This document shows, piece after piece, positions 43,299-51,291 of a stretch of 64,000 nt of DNA (position 1 is its first letter; the number at the start of each line of letters is the position of its first letter). Position numbers and translations under genes: made by a program. Below the pieces are notes generated by a model. That model was not told where the DNA came from and did not search any database. It was given only the letters and a program-made list of their open reading frames with translations. Source of the DNA: Thermoactinospora rubra (lineage in GTDB: Bacteria; Actinomycetota; Actinomycetes; Streptosporangiales; Streptosporangiaceae); NCBI RefSeq assembly GCF_002093975.1, contig NZ_KZ084331.1:62001-126000 (forward strand), given 5' to 3'.

Positions 43299-43460
43299 GT
43301 GGGGCACGACGACTTGGACTCTCGGGTCCATGACCGTGTCGCGTTGGACGAGATTAAGCTCTACGCCGAGGTGCTCTCCGCCGTCGCTGTCAGCGAGCGA
43401 CGGCTGACCTTGGACGAGCTCGACGACGCGCTCGGATTGCGGACTTCGGCCAGTCATTGA
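43299..43460 (+). CDS. Small hypothetical acidic protein
   Basis: This 53-residue protein contains HDRVALDEIKLYAEVLSAVAVSERRLTLDELDDALGLR, a helical and acidic sequence that reads like a small actinomycete regulator or adaptor. No family name is assigned. GTG 43299 has GGAAGGAAGG about 8 nt upstream, which decides the start. A strong hairpin follows the stop. It converges on csoR. Confidence 0.65.
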   Translation: MGHDDLDSRVHDRVALDEIKLYAEVLSAVAVSERRLTLDELDDALGLRTSASH

Positions 43461-43477
43461 CCGGCCGGGCATGTCTA

Positions 43478-43503
43478 GTCCCGGACTCCCATGGGTCCGG
43501 GAC
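43478..43503. terminator. Bidirectional hairpin between the small gene and csoR
   Basis: GTCCCGGAC (43478-43486) pairs with GTCCGGGAC (43495-43503) around an 8-base loop. The hairpin lies 18 bp after one stop and 33 bp from the other in a convergent pair, and CTAGTCC occurs on both sides. No T-tract is seen. Confidence 0.7.
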
Positions 43504-43535
43504 AGCGGTTGCCCGACATGACTAGTCCTATGGCC

Positions 43536-43817
43536 CTAGGACCGCACGAGACGCGCGATGGCCGCCGAGGCCTCCTTCACCTTGGCCTCGGCCTCCGGGC
43601 CGCCCACGTTGACGGCGTCGGCGACGCAGTGCGAGATGTGATCCTCCAGCAGTCCGAGCGCGACCGCCTGGAGCGCCCTGGTCGCCGCCGAGATCTGGGT
43701 GAGGACGTCGATGCAGTAGGAGTCCTCCTCCACCATGCGCTGCAGGCCCCTGATCTGGCCTTCGATCCGCCTGAGCCGCGTCAGATACGCCTGCTTGTCC
43801 CCGGTGTACCCATGCAT
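43536..43817 (-). CDS. CsoR/FrmR-family metal-sensing repressor
   Basis: This 93-residue all-helical repressor has the CsoR-type ligand set: Cys in DSYCIDVL, then His and Cys in LEDHISHCV (C-H-C). That pattern is typical of copper(I)-sensing CsoR, in which metal binding releases DNA. No copper ATPase or chaperone gene is adjacent, so the regulon is remote or the metal is different. ATG 43817 lacks a Shine-Dalgarno but has TACTTT ending 6 nt upstream, suggesting a leaderless transcript. Confidence 0.92.
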   Translation of the reverse strand: MHGYTGDKQAYLTRLRRIEGQIRGLQRMVEEDSYCIDVLTQISAATRALQAVALGLLEDHISHCVADAVNVGGPEAEAKVKEASAAIARLVRS

Positions 43818-43823
43818 GGTTCC

Positions 43824-43829
43824 AAAGTA
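43824..43829 (-). promoter_or_regulatory. Putative -10 box of a leaderless transcript
   Basis: On the minus strand TACTTT ends 6 nt before the csoR ATG at 43817. Confidence 0.45.
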
Positions 43830-43845
43830 CCCGTAACCCGTATCG

Positions 43846-44913
43846 TCAGCGCAGCGAAGAGATCAGCTTGTCCCACTGTTCGCACACGTCGGCGGCCGAG
43901 TGGCGCATGGCCGTCTCCCTCGCCCCGGCCGCGAGCGAGCGCCGCCGCCGGTCGTCGTCGATGAGCGCCAGCAGGGCCATGGCGAAGCGTTCCGGCTCGC
44001 CGTCGCCCGAGGGCACCAGCACGCCGTTGTAGCCGGTGGCGACGAACTCCGCCGGCCCGCGGGCGTCCTCGTAGGCGACCACCGGCACCCCGCAGCCCAT
44101 GGCCTCCAGCACGGTCATGCCCAGGTCGTCCGAGCGCGCGGTGGTGGCCACGATGGACGCCTTGGCGAACTCCCCCGCCAGGTCGGGCGTGGTGCCCATG
44201 AAGTAGACGTGGTTGTGCAGGTCCAGCTCGGCGACCAGGGCGCGCAGGCGGTTCTCCTCGGGGCCCGAGCCGTACAGCCGCAGCCGCCAGTCGGGACGCT
44301 TGTCGGCGACGATGGCGAACGCCCTGATCAGCCGGTCGTAGGCCTTGGCGGGCACCCACCGGCCGCCCGCCGCGACGATCCGGTTGTCCATGCGGGAGCG
44401 CGGCCACGGCCCGGGCGGCAGGGCGTCGGTCACCACGTGCACGCCGGGCCCGCGCGGCAGCAGCCGCTCCCACTCGGCCCCGGCCGACTCCGTCGCCGTC
44501 ACCACCGCGTCCAGCCGCGGGTAGTGCTTGCGCACCGGTCCCGGTACGGCGGGGCGCCCCCACTCCCGGGCGATCTTGAGCGTGCCGCGGGGAGCGTACC
44601 TGGCCATCTGGACAGCGATGGCCGGCCGCATGGCCAGCAAAATGTCACTCTTGGTGCCACGCAGCATGCGCCACAGCGCCATCTCGGCGCGCAGCTGTCC
44701 CCGTGGCAGGAGGTGCCGCACCCCCGGCCGGGCGTCGATGAGCGACCGCATCGCAATGTCGGGACCGACCGGAAAGAACGGCTTGTCCTTGTGCCGCCGG
44801 ACGCTGACGACCTCCACCTCGTGCCGCTCGGCCAGCGCGCTGGCCAGGTTGAGCGTGGCCCGTACGTCGCCGCGCATGCCGTACGCGGAAGGAAGGAGCA
44901 AGGAGATCCTCAC
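43846..44913 (-). CDS. Family 4 glycosyltransferase
   Basis: This 355-residue GT-B retaining glycosyltransferase begins ISLLLPSAYGMRGDVRATLNLA (glycine-rich acceptor loop). The C-terminal donor domain contains VAAGGRWVPAKAYDRLIRAF and the EX7E-type region VLEAMGCGVPVVAYEDARGPAEFV. No membrane segment is evident. GTG 44913 overlaps the stop of the upstream 257-residue gene as GTGA, so the pair is coupled. The sugar substrate is unknown; such pairs often decorate surface polysaccharides or teichoic acids. Confidence 0.9.
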   Translation of the reverse strand: MRISLLLPSAYGMRGDVRATLNLASALAERHEVEVVSVRRHKDKPFFPVGPDIAMRSLIDARPGVRHLLPRGQLRAEMALWRMLRGTKSDILLAMRPAIAVQMARYAPRGTLKIAREWGRPAVPGPVRKHYPRLDAVVTATESAGAEWERLLPRGPGVHVVTDALPPGPWPRSRMDNRIVAAGGRWVPAKAYDRLIRAFAIVADKRPDWRLRLYGSGPEENRLRALVAELDLHNHVYFMGTTPDLAGEFAKASIVATTARSDDLGMTVLEAMGCGVPVVAYEDARGPAEFVATGYNGVLVPSGDGEPERFAMALLALIDDDRRRRSLAAGARETAMRHSAADVCEQWDKLISSLR

Positions 44914-45683
44914 CCGCCCACCTCGATCCTCAGCTCGTCGTCGGCGGTGTAGCGGGGCCGGACGGGCACCCCGTCCACCTCGGTGGCCGGATAGTGCAGC
45001 CGGCGGCGCTTGCCGTCGACGTCGTCGAGGCGCGAGCTGAGCGGCAGCGGCGCGGCCACGCCCTCCACCTCCAGCGCCGGCTCCCACGTGCCGGCCTCGG
45101 TGACCATGTCGACCAGCGAGACCGCGGCGTGGAAGCGCACGCCCTGCACGGTGGCGGGCGTGCGGATCGTCGCGGCGCCGTCCTGCCTGCGGCGCAGGGC
45201 CAGCCTGGCCTCGTGGCGGCAGTCGTCGTCGGCCAGGCCGGTGTAGGCCAGCAGGCCGGTGACCTCGAACCGGCCCTCGCGGAACCACACGGCCCTGACC
45301 TCGGCGGCCGGCCTGGCGTCGGCGATCTTCAGGGCCAGGTAGCCGTTGCGCGTGCGGTAGGAGCGGTAGGCCATGGTGCGCCTGCACAGCGCGTAGGCGT
45401 CGAGGTGGTCCAGCGAGAAGCCGGGGTCGACGCTCCTGAGCCGGACGCGGCGGCCGTCGTGGTGCAGGTAGGCGTCCCACCGCCCGGCGCTGAGCTCCAG
45501 CGGCGCCAGCGACACCGCCAGCGTGCCGGTGTCGACCGGGCCCAGCGTGACCTCGCGCTCGACGCCCGTGGTGCGGTGCCTCAGCACCAGCCCCGTCCCG
45601 TGCGGGAGGGGCTGGTCCATCGAGAGTCTCAGGGAGAGCACATCGGCGAGGGTGACTTCCGCGTCCGTGACGACGACGCGCAT
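44910..45683 (-). CDS. Hypothetical protein coupled to the GT4 gene
   Basis: This 257-residue protein is rich in beta strands (LVLRHRTTGVEREVTLGPVD, GRWDAYLHHDGRRVRLRSVDPG, VRAVWFREGRFEVTGLLAYTG). The architecture resembles the carbohydrate-binding or accessory proteins encoded just before teichoic-acid-like GT genes in actinomycetes, but no domain is assigned. There is no signal peptide. ATG 45683 has GGGGAGGGA upstream. The GTGA overlap with the following glycosyltransferase argues that both proteins act in one pathway. Confidence 0.72.
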   Translation of the reverse strand: MRVVVTDAEVTLADVLSLRLSMDQPLPHGTGLVLRHRTTGVEREVTLGPVDTGTLAVSLAPLELSAGRWDAYLHHDGRRVRLRSVDPGFSLDHLDAYALCRRTMAYRSYRTRNGYLALKIADARPAAEVRAVWFREGRFEVTGLLAYTGLADDDCRHEARLALRRRQDGAATIRTPATVQGVRFHAAVSLVDMVTEAGTWEPALEVEGVAAPLPLSSRLDDVDGKRRRLHYPATEVDGVPVRPRYTADDELRIEVGG

Positions 45684-45783
45684 CCCACGCTCCCTCCCCG
45701 TCGACTGAAGCTATGCGACGTTGAGGTTACCGTGATTTTCCCGTTATGTGGATGCCGGGTTTCGTCCTTGACATCCTTTTGTG

Positions 45784-47877
45784 TCAGGATTTGACAGACC
45801 GGATGAGAAGCTGGGCCACGTCCACCACTTCCAGCGACTGCTTGGCCTCGCCGTTGTTCTTCTTCTCGTTGATGGCGTCGCCGAGCATCACCAGGCAGAA
45901 CGGGCAGGCGGTGGAGACGGTGTCGGGCTCGGTGAGCAGCGCCTCGTCCACGCGCTCGGTGTTGATGCGCTTGCCGATGCGCTCCTCCATCCACATGCGC
46001 GCGCCGCCCGCGCCGCAGCAGAAGCCGCGGTCCTTGTGGCGGTGCATCTCCTGGGCCTGCACGCCGGGCACCTTGGACATGATGTCGCGCGGCTGGCTGT
46101 AGACCTTGTTGTGGCGGCCGAGGAAGCACGGGTCGTGGTAGGTGATCTTCTCCTCGATCGGCGTGACCGGCACCAGCCTGCCCTCGTCGACCAGCTTGGC
46201 CAGCAGCTGCGTGTGGTGCACGACCTCGAAGCGGCCGCCCAGCTGGGGGTACTCGTTGGCGAGCGTGTTGAAGCAGTGCGGGCAGGTGGCCACGATCTTC
46301 TTGGCGCCGACCTCGTTGAGCGTCTCGATGTTCTGCTTGGCGAGCATGTCGAAGATGAACTCCATGCCCAGGCGCCGGGCCGGGTCGCCGGTGCAGGCCT
46401 CCATCGGGCCCAGCACGGCGAACTTCACGCCCGCGATGTGGAGCAGCTCGGCGACGGCCTTGGTGGTCTTCTTGGCGCGGTCTTCGAGAGCCCCGGCGCA
46501 GCCCACCCAGAACAGGTACTCGGTGTCCTCGGGCAGCTTGTCGTCGACCAGCGGGACCTCGAAGTCGAGCTCCTCGATCCAGTCGGCCCGCTTCATCTCC
46601 GACATGCCCCACGGGTTGGCCTTGTTCTCCAGATTCTTGATCATCACTCCCGCCTCGGACGGGAACGACGACTCGACCATGACCTGGTAGCGGCGCATGT
46701 CGATGATGTGGTCGATGTGCTCGATGTCGACCGGGCACTGCTCCACGCAGGCGCCGCAGTTGGTGCACGACCACAGCACGTCCGGGTGGATGACGCCGTC
46801 CTCGCCGACCAGGGGCTTCTCCAGCAGCGCCAGCACGTCCTGCCCGGCGTGGCCGGTGTCGCCGCCCAGCAGGTACGGCGCGACCTTGAAGGCGTGGTCG
46901 CGCTGGTCGAGGATGAGCATCTTGGGCGACAGCGGCTTGTCGGTGTTCCACGCCGGGCACTGCGACTGGCAGCGGCCGCACTCGGTGCAGGAGTAGAAGT
47001 CGAGGAAGCCCTTCCACGTGGTGTCGGCGATCTTGCCGCGGCCCAGCTTCTCGGGGTCGAGGTCCTCGTCCTCGAAGTCCACCGGCTTGCCGTCCACGCG
47101 CATCTGGGGAGCCGCGCCCAGGGCGTCGGGGCGGCGGGAGAACAGCACGTTCATCGGCGCGGTGAAGATGTGCAGGTGCTTGGAGTTCACCACGATGATG
47201 AGGAACACCAGCATGAAGCCGATGTGCAGCAGGAGCGCGATCTCCTCCAGCAGCGAGCCGGCGGGCAGCACGTCGCCGAGCGCGATGGAGACGAACGCGC
47301 CCGAGGAGTACGGCAGGTTGCCGTTGGCCGCCGCGGCGCCCCGGGCCAGGAACAGCGTCCAGATGATGTTGAAGATCATGAACAGGACGAGCCACGCGCC
47401 GCCCAGGTGGGAGCCCGAGAAGCGCGACTTGCGCCCGTGGGTCTTGGGCGAGTTCATGACGCGGATGACGGCGAAGGCGACCAGGCCCAGCACGCACGCC
47501 ACCGCGATGAAGTCCTGCAGGAAGCCCAGCACCGGCCATCTGCCGATGAGCGGGATGTGGAAGTTCGGCCGGCCGGTGATCGCGCCCTGGATGATCGCGC
47601 CGTAGGCCTCGATGTAGACCGTGAGCAGGATGAAGAACGCCCACATCACGAAGAAGTGGGCCACGCCCGAGGGCGTCCACTTCAGCAGCTTGCGCTGGCC
47701 GAAGACCTCGACGAGCTGGGCCTTGAGCTCCTCGGGCAGATGGGTCTTGGCGTACTCGATCCGCTCGGGCGCGGGCGGTCCCACGGTGGCCAGCTTGTAC
47801 AGGAACAGCGCGCGGCGAGCCGCGACGGCGACCGCCGTGACGGTCATCACCAGGGCGACGATCGCTACCCAGAGCAC
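45784..47877 (-). CDS. Membrane iron-sulfur oxidoreductase (HdrD/GlpC-like, Rv0338c type)
   Basis: This 697-residue protein has about five N-terminal transmembrane helices (about 1-270) resembling a NarI-type quinone-reactive module. Two 4Fe-4S clusters follow (CTECGRCQSQCPAW and CTNCGACVEQCPVD), then two C-terminal CCG domains (CPHCFNT, with FCCGAGGARMW and ACPFCLVML). It is predicted to pass electrons between a substrate or dehydrogenase and menaquinone. The architecture matches the mycobacterial Rv0338c-type iron-sulfur reductase. TetR and other genes precede it on the same strand across a 107-bp gap. The donor is unknown. Confidence 0.92.
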   Translation of the reverse strand: MLWVAIVALVMTVTAVAVAARRALFLYKLATVGPPAPERIEYAKTHLPEELKAQLVEVFGQRKLLKWTPSGVAHFFVMWAFFILLTVYIEAYGAIIQGAITGRPNFHIPLIGRWPVLGFLQDFIAVACVLGLVAFAVIRVMNSPKTHGRKSRFSGSHLGGAWLVLFMIFNIIWTLFLARGAAAANGNLPYSSGAFVSIALGDVLPAGSLLEEIALLLHIGFMLVFLIIVVNSKHLHIFTAPMNVLFSRRPDALGAAPQMRVDGKPVDFEDEDLDPEKLGRGKIADTTWKGFLDFYSCTECGRCQSQCPAWNTDKPLSPKMLILDQRDHAFKVAPYLLGGDTGHAGQDVLALLEKPLVGEDGVIHPDVLWSCTNCGACVEQCPVDIEHIDHIIDMRRYQVMVESSFPSEAGVMIKNLENKANPWGMSEMKRADWIEELDFEVPLVDDKLPEDTEYLFWVGCAGALEDRAKKTTKAVAELLHIAGVKFAVLGPMEACTGDPARRLGMEFIFDMLAKQNIETLNEVGAKKIVATCPHCFNTLANEYPQLGGRFEVVHHTQLLAKLVDEGRLVPVTPIEEKITYHDPCFLGRHNKVYSQPRDIMSKVPGVQAQEMHRHKDRGFCCGAGGARMWMEERIGKRINTERVDEALLTEPDTVSTACPFCLVMLGDAINEKKNNGEAKQSLEVVDVAQLLIRSVKS

Positions 47878-47984
47878 GGGGTCCTCCCACAGACTGCGTT
47901 GGCTGCCAGCCTACGACCGCTGGTCATCCACTTCGACGTCCAGGACGCTACTAGCCAGTAACATTAGCATCCCAGAACAATGCT

Positions 47985-48575
47985 CTACTGTTGGGGGACA
48001 AGGTAGCGCTGGATCGTCGGAGCCACCAATTCCACGAGCTCTTCGACGTCCGCCGAGGCCAGCGGCTCCATCCGGATGACGTAGCGGACCATGATCAGGC
48101 CGAACATCTGCGAGAAGGCCGCCTCCACCCGCAGCCGCGGCACGTCCAGCGCGACGGCCACGCGGTAGAGGATCGCGTTGGTGAAGAACTCCCTGAGCAT
48201 CGCCATGGCCTGGTCGTTCGTCACCGCCGAGCGCAGCAGCGCGATCACCGGCTCCCTGGCCTGCGGATCGGCGACGACCGTCAGCAGCGTCCTGACCAGC
48301 CGCTGCCCGATCTCCTCCCGCGGCCCCTCCAGGACCTGCGGCAGCAGCGTGCCCGGATCGACCGGCAGCCGCATCGCCGCCGCGAAGATGCCCTCCTTGG
48401 AGGAGAAGTAATGGTGCACGAGCGCGGGGTCGACCGACGCCTCGCGCGCGATGCCGCGGACGGTCGCCTTGTCGAACCCCTTCTCCGCGAAGACCCGGCG
48501 CGCGGCGCTGAGGATCTCCGCCCGCGTGTCCGACGTGCCCGGCCTGCGCCCCCTGGCCTTGACGGGCTCGGTCAT
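47985..48575 (-). CDS. TetR family transcriptional regulator
   Basis: This 196-residue regulator has a helix-turn-helix core (RAEILSAARRVFAEKGFDKATVRGIAREASVDPALVHHYFSSKEGIF) and a ligand-binding domain of the type that ends IQRYLVPQQ. ATG 48575 overlaps the methyltransferase stop as ATGA, making it the third gene of a coupled operon with the sugar isomerase-like and methyltransferase genes. It could also regulate the Fe-S oxidoreductase 107 bp downstream. Confidence 0.92.
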   Translation of the reverse strand: MTEPVKARGRRPGTSDTRAEILSAARRVFAEKGFDKATVRGIAREASVDPALVHHYFSSKEGIFAAAMRLPVDPGTLLPQVLEGPREEIGQRLVRTLLTVVADPQAREPVIALLRSAVTNDQAMAMLREFFTNAILYRVAVALDVPRLRVEAAFSQMFGLIMVRYVIRMEPLASADVEELVELVAPTIQRYLVPQQ

Positions 48576-49384
48576 CGGCCCACCGCCAGGTACACCCGCA
48601 TGGGCACGCTGAGCATCCCGTCGGGGAACTCCCGCCGCAGCAGCTCGCGCTGGCCCTCCACCAGCTCGTCGGCCGCCGCCGGATCCAGGGCCGCCATGTA
48701 GGAGTGCGAGCGCAGGCCCAGCAGGAACTCCTCGATTCCCACCAGCCGCGTCCACGGCACCCAGCGCTCGCTCACGTCCAGCACGGCGTTGATGGCCGGC
48801 ACCCGCCACGCCGGATGCCCCGGCCCCCAGTACGAGGGACACTGCTCGGCCAGCCGCGCCTCGTAGGCCGCCAGCCACTCCGCCCGCCCGGTGTCGTGCG
48901 TGTTCCACCACGCCGCGATCGCCCCCGTACGGCGCAGCACCCGCCTGGCCTCGGCGACCGACGCGCGCGGGTCCAGCCAGTGCCAGGACTGGGCGTAGCA
49001 GACCAGGTCGGCAACGCCGTCGCGTAGGGGCAGCGCGTTGCCGTCGCCCCGCACGGCGGCGACGCCGCCGGGCCGCGCCGTACGCCCGGACTGGCCGGAA
49101 TGCCCGGACCCGTCCGGCTCCGCCGTACCCGTGCCGGTTCTGGTCACCAGGCGCGCGAGCATCTCCGCGGCCGGGTCCACCGCCACCACGCGGGCGCCAC
49201 GCGCCCGCAGGGCGCGCGTCGAGATCCCGGTGCCCGCGCCCACGTCGACCACGGTCGCCCCCGCCAGGGCGACGCCGGACATCTCCGTGACGGCGGCGAA
49301 CAGGTCGTCGGGGTAGCCGGGCCGGGCGGCGTCGTAGGCGTCGGCGACCCGGTCGAAGACCCGGCCGAGCGCGCGTTCGATCAT
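48572..49384 (-). CDS. Class I SAM-dependent methyltransferase
   Basis: This 270-residue Rossmann methyltransferase begins [18 protein letters not shown] and has motif [16 protein letters not shown] and the later [17 protein letters not shown] segment. An insert between residues 85 and 107 is Gly/Ser/Thr-rich ([20 protein letters not shown]) and is probably a lineage-specific loop. ATG 49384 overlaps the upstream isomerase stop and the downstream TetR start overlaps its own stop, both as ATGA. The acceptor is unknown. Confidence 0.92.
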   Translation of the reverse strand: MIERALGRVFDRVADAYDAARPGYPDDLFAAVTEMSGVALAGATVVDVGAGTGISTRALRARGARVVAVDPAAEMLARLVTRTGTGTAEPDGSGHSGQSGRTARPGGVAAVRGDGNALPLRDGVADLVCYAQSWHWLDPRASVAEARRVLRRTGAIAAWWNTHDTGRAEWLAAYEARLAEQCPSYWGPGHPAWRVPAINAVLDVSERWVPWTRLVGIEEFLLGLRSHSYMAALDPAAADELVEGQRELLRREFPDGMLSVPMRVYLAVGR

Positions 49385-50190
49385 GTGGATGCCGCAAGGT
49401 GGAGCCGGGCGAAGGCCAGCGCCTCCGCAAGATCGTCGATCCGCTCGGTGCGGCTGGCCGCCTTGCGCGTGTTGATCTCCAGCACGACCGCGCCGTCGAA
49501 GCCGGTGCTCGCCAGCCGTTCGAGGACCTGCGCGCAGGGCTGGTTGCCGCGGCCCGGCACCAGGTGCTCGTCCTTGTTCGTCACCCCGACGCCGTCGGCC
49601 AGGTGCAGGTGCGCCAGCCGGTCGCCGAGCTTGGTGGCCATCTCCATGGCGTCGGAGCGCGACACGGCGGTGTGCGACAGGTCGAGGGTGACGTGGGGGA
49701 AGTCGTAGTCGACCGGGTTCCAGTCGGGGGAGTACGGCACGACGTCGTTGCCGCGGGCCCTGAGGGGGAACATGTTCTCCACCGCGAACACGACGTCGGT
49801 CTCGTCCTGCATGCGCGCCAGCCCCACCTCGAACTCGCGGGCGTAGTCGCGCTGCCAGCGGAACGGCGGATGCACCACGACGGTCCTGGCGCCCAGCCGT
49901 TCGGCCGCCTTGCGCGCCTTGACCAGCTTGGCCCAGGGGTCGCGCCCCCAGACCCGCTGCGTGACCAGCAGGCACGGCGCGTGGATGGCCAGCACCGGGA
50001 CCTGGTAGTGGTCGGACAGCCGCTCGATGACGTCGATGTCCTGGCTCACCGGGTCGGCGCCGACCATGATCTCGACACCGTCGTAACCGAGGCGACCCGC
50101 CAGCTCGAACGCATCGGGAGTGCGTTCGGGATATACCGAAGCCGTGGACAATGCGATCTTCGCATTGGGCACGCGGATGACGTCTGCCAC
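49381..50190 (-). CDS. Sugar phosphate isomerase/epimerase family TIM-barrel protein
   Basis: This 269-residue AP-endonuclease-2/xylose-isomerase-like TIM barrel contains [56 protein letters not shown] and [17 protein letters not shown]. Metal-ligand Glu, His and Asp positions fall in the strands expected for this family. Members isomerise sugars or inositol derivatives. It opens a three-gene ATGA-overlapping operon with a methyltransferase and a TetR gene. The start ATG 50190 has no clear ribosome binding site. Confidence 0.88.
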   Translation of the reverse strand: MADVIRVPNAKIALSTASVYPERTPDAFELAGRLGYDGVEIMVGADPVSQDIDVIERLSDHYQVPVLAIHAPCLLVTQRVWGRDPWAKLVKARKAAERLGARTVVVHPPFRWQRDYAREFEVGLARMQDETDVVFAVENMFPLRARGNDVVPYSPDWNPVDYDFPHVTLDLSHTAVSRSDAMEMATKLGDRLAHLHLADGVGVTNKDEHLVPGRGNQPCAQVLERLASTGFDGAVVLEINTRKAASRTERIDDLAEALAFARLHLAAST

Positions 50191-50209
50191 GCTTTCAGCG
50201 TACGGCGCT

Positions 50210-50215
50210 TACGGT
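50210..50215 (+). promoter_or_regulatory. Putative -10 box of a leaderless transcript
   Basis: TACGGT ends 7 nt before ATG 50223. The 11-bp context GCTTACGGTTG is repeated exactly before the thioredoxin gene. Confidence 0.5.
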
Positions 50216-50222
50216 TGAACGC

Positions 50223-50921
50223 ATGCCGCACATCCGCAAGGGCGCGATCCCCAGTCCGAACATTTGGCATACGCCGGAGATCTACGAACTGGAGAACGAC
50301 GCCGTCGACCCCGACGGGGTGGCGGACGAGACGATGCGCGGCATCCGGACCTGGGACGGCGCCACGATCCTCGACATCGGCTGCGGCACCGGCTACCACC
50401 TGCCCCGCTACGCCGCCGTCGCCGCCCGCGTGATCGGCGTCGAGCCGCACGACGGCCTGGTGGCGCGGGCCCGCCGCCGGTGCGCGGGCCTGCCCAACGT
50501 CGCCGTCCACACCGCGACGGCCCAGGACCTGCCGCTGCCCGACGCGAGCGTCGACGTGGCCGTCGCGCGCTGGGCCTACTTCTTCGGCCCGGGCTGCGAG
50601 CCGGGGCTGCGCGAGCTGTCCCGGGTGGTACGGCGGGGCGGCGCGGCCTTCGTGGTCGACCTCGACGCCACGCGCGGCGCCTTCGGCCGGTGGTTCCGCC
50701 AGACGGTGCCGCAGTACTCCGCGCAGGCCGTGGAGCGGTTCTGGGCGCAGCAGGGCTGGGAGCGCAAGGAGCTCGACCTGCGCATGGTCTTCCGCACCCG
50801 GGCCGACCTGGAGGCGGTGCTGCGCATCGAGTTCAGCCCCGAGGTGGCCGCGCGCGCCGTCGCCGAGACGCCCGGGCTGGAGCTGGCCTACCCCAACGTG
50901 TTGCGGTGGCGCTGGTATTGA
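50223..50921 (+). CDS. Class I SAM-dependent methyltransferase
   Basis: This 232-residue methyltransferase has motif I ATILDIGCGTGYHLPRYA, motif II VIGVEPHDGLVARAR, ATAQDLPLPDASVDVAVARW and a final ELAYPNVLRWRWY. There is no specific family label, although UbiE/Methyltransf_11-like is apt. It diverges from the sugar isomerase operon with 32 bp between start codons, and each would need its own promoter within that space. The TACGGT box 7 nt before the ATG supports a leaderless mRNA. Confidence 0.9.
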   Translation: MPHIRKGAIPSPNIWHTPEIYELENDAVDPDGVADETMRGIRTWDGATILDIGCGTGYHLPRYAAVAARVIGVEPHDGLVARARRRCAGLPNVAVHTATAQDLPLPDASVDVAVARWAYFFGPGCEPGLRELSRVVRRGGAAFVVDLDATRGAFGRWFRQTVPQYSAQAVERFWAQQGWERKELDLRMVFRTRADLEAVLRIEFSPEVAARAVAETPGLELAYPNVLRWRWY

Positions 50922-50943
50922 CCCTGACCCCAGGGTCCGGGCT

Positions 50944-50949
50944 TACGGT
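50944..50949 (+). promoter_or_regulatory. Putative -10 box of a leaderless transcript
   Basis: TACGGT ends 6 nt before ATG 50956 in the same GCTTACGGTTG context as at 50207-50217. Confidence 0.5.
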
Positions 50950-50955
50950 TGCCGC

Positions 50956-51261
50956 ATGATCACACTGACCGCGGAGAACTTCGACGAGCAGGTGCTGGGC
51001 AGCGACAAGCCGGTGCTCGTGGACTTCTGGGCCGACTGGTGCCCGGGCTGCCGCATGATCGCCCCGGTGCTGGCCGAGATCGAGGCGGAGACCGGCCTGA
51101 CGGTCGGCAAGCTCGACAGCGACGCGCACGGCTCGATCGTCGCCCGCTACGGGGTGCTGGCCCTGCCCACGCTGCTGCTGTTCGAGAACGGCGAGCCGGT
51201 CAGGCAGATCGTCGGCGCCAAGCCCAAGCGCATGCTCATGAGGGAGCTGGGCCTGGCGTGA
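50956..51261 (+). CDS. Thioredoxin family protein
   Basis: This 101-residue cytosolic thioredoxin has a non-classical active site WCPGC (VLVDFWADWCPGCRMIAPVL) and the cis-Pro loop ALPTLLLFENG. CPGC instead of CGPC changes the expected redox potential. It lies 31 bp upstream of radA on the same strand. Whether it serves general protein disulfide reduction is unknown. Confidence 0.92.
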   Translation: MITLTAENFDEQVLGSDKPVLVDFWADWCPGCRMIAPVLAEIEAETGLTVGKLDSDAHGSIVARYGVLALPTLLLFENGEPVRQIVGAKPKRMLMRELGLA

Positions 51262-51278
51262 TTGTCGGTTGCGCCCGC

Positions 51279-51284
51279 TAGCCT
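51279..51284 (+). promoter_or_regulatory. Putative -10 box of a leaderless radA transcript
   Basis: TAGCCT ends 7 nt before ATG 51292 and no ribosome binding site precedes that ATG. Confidence 0.45.
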
Positions 51285-51291
51285 GCTCGGC

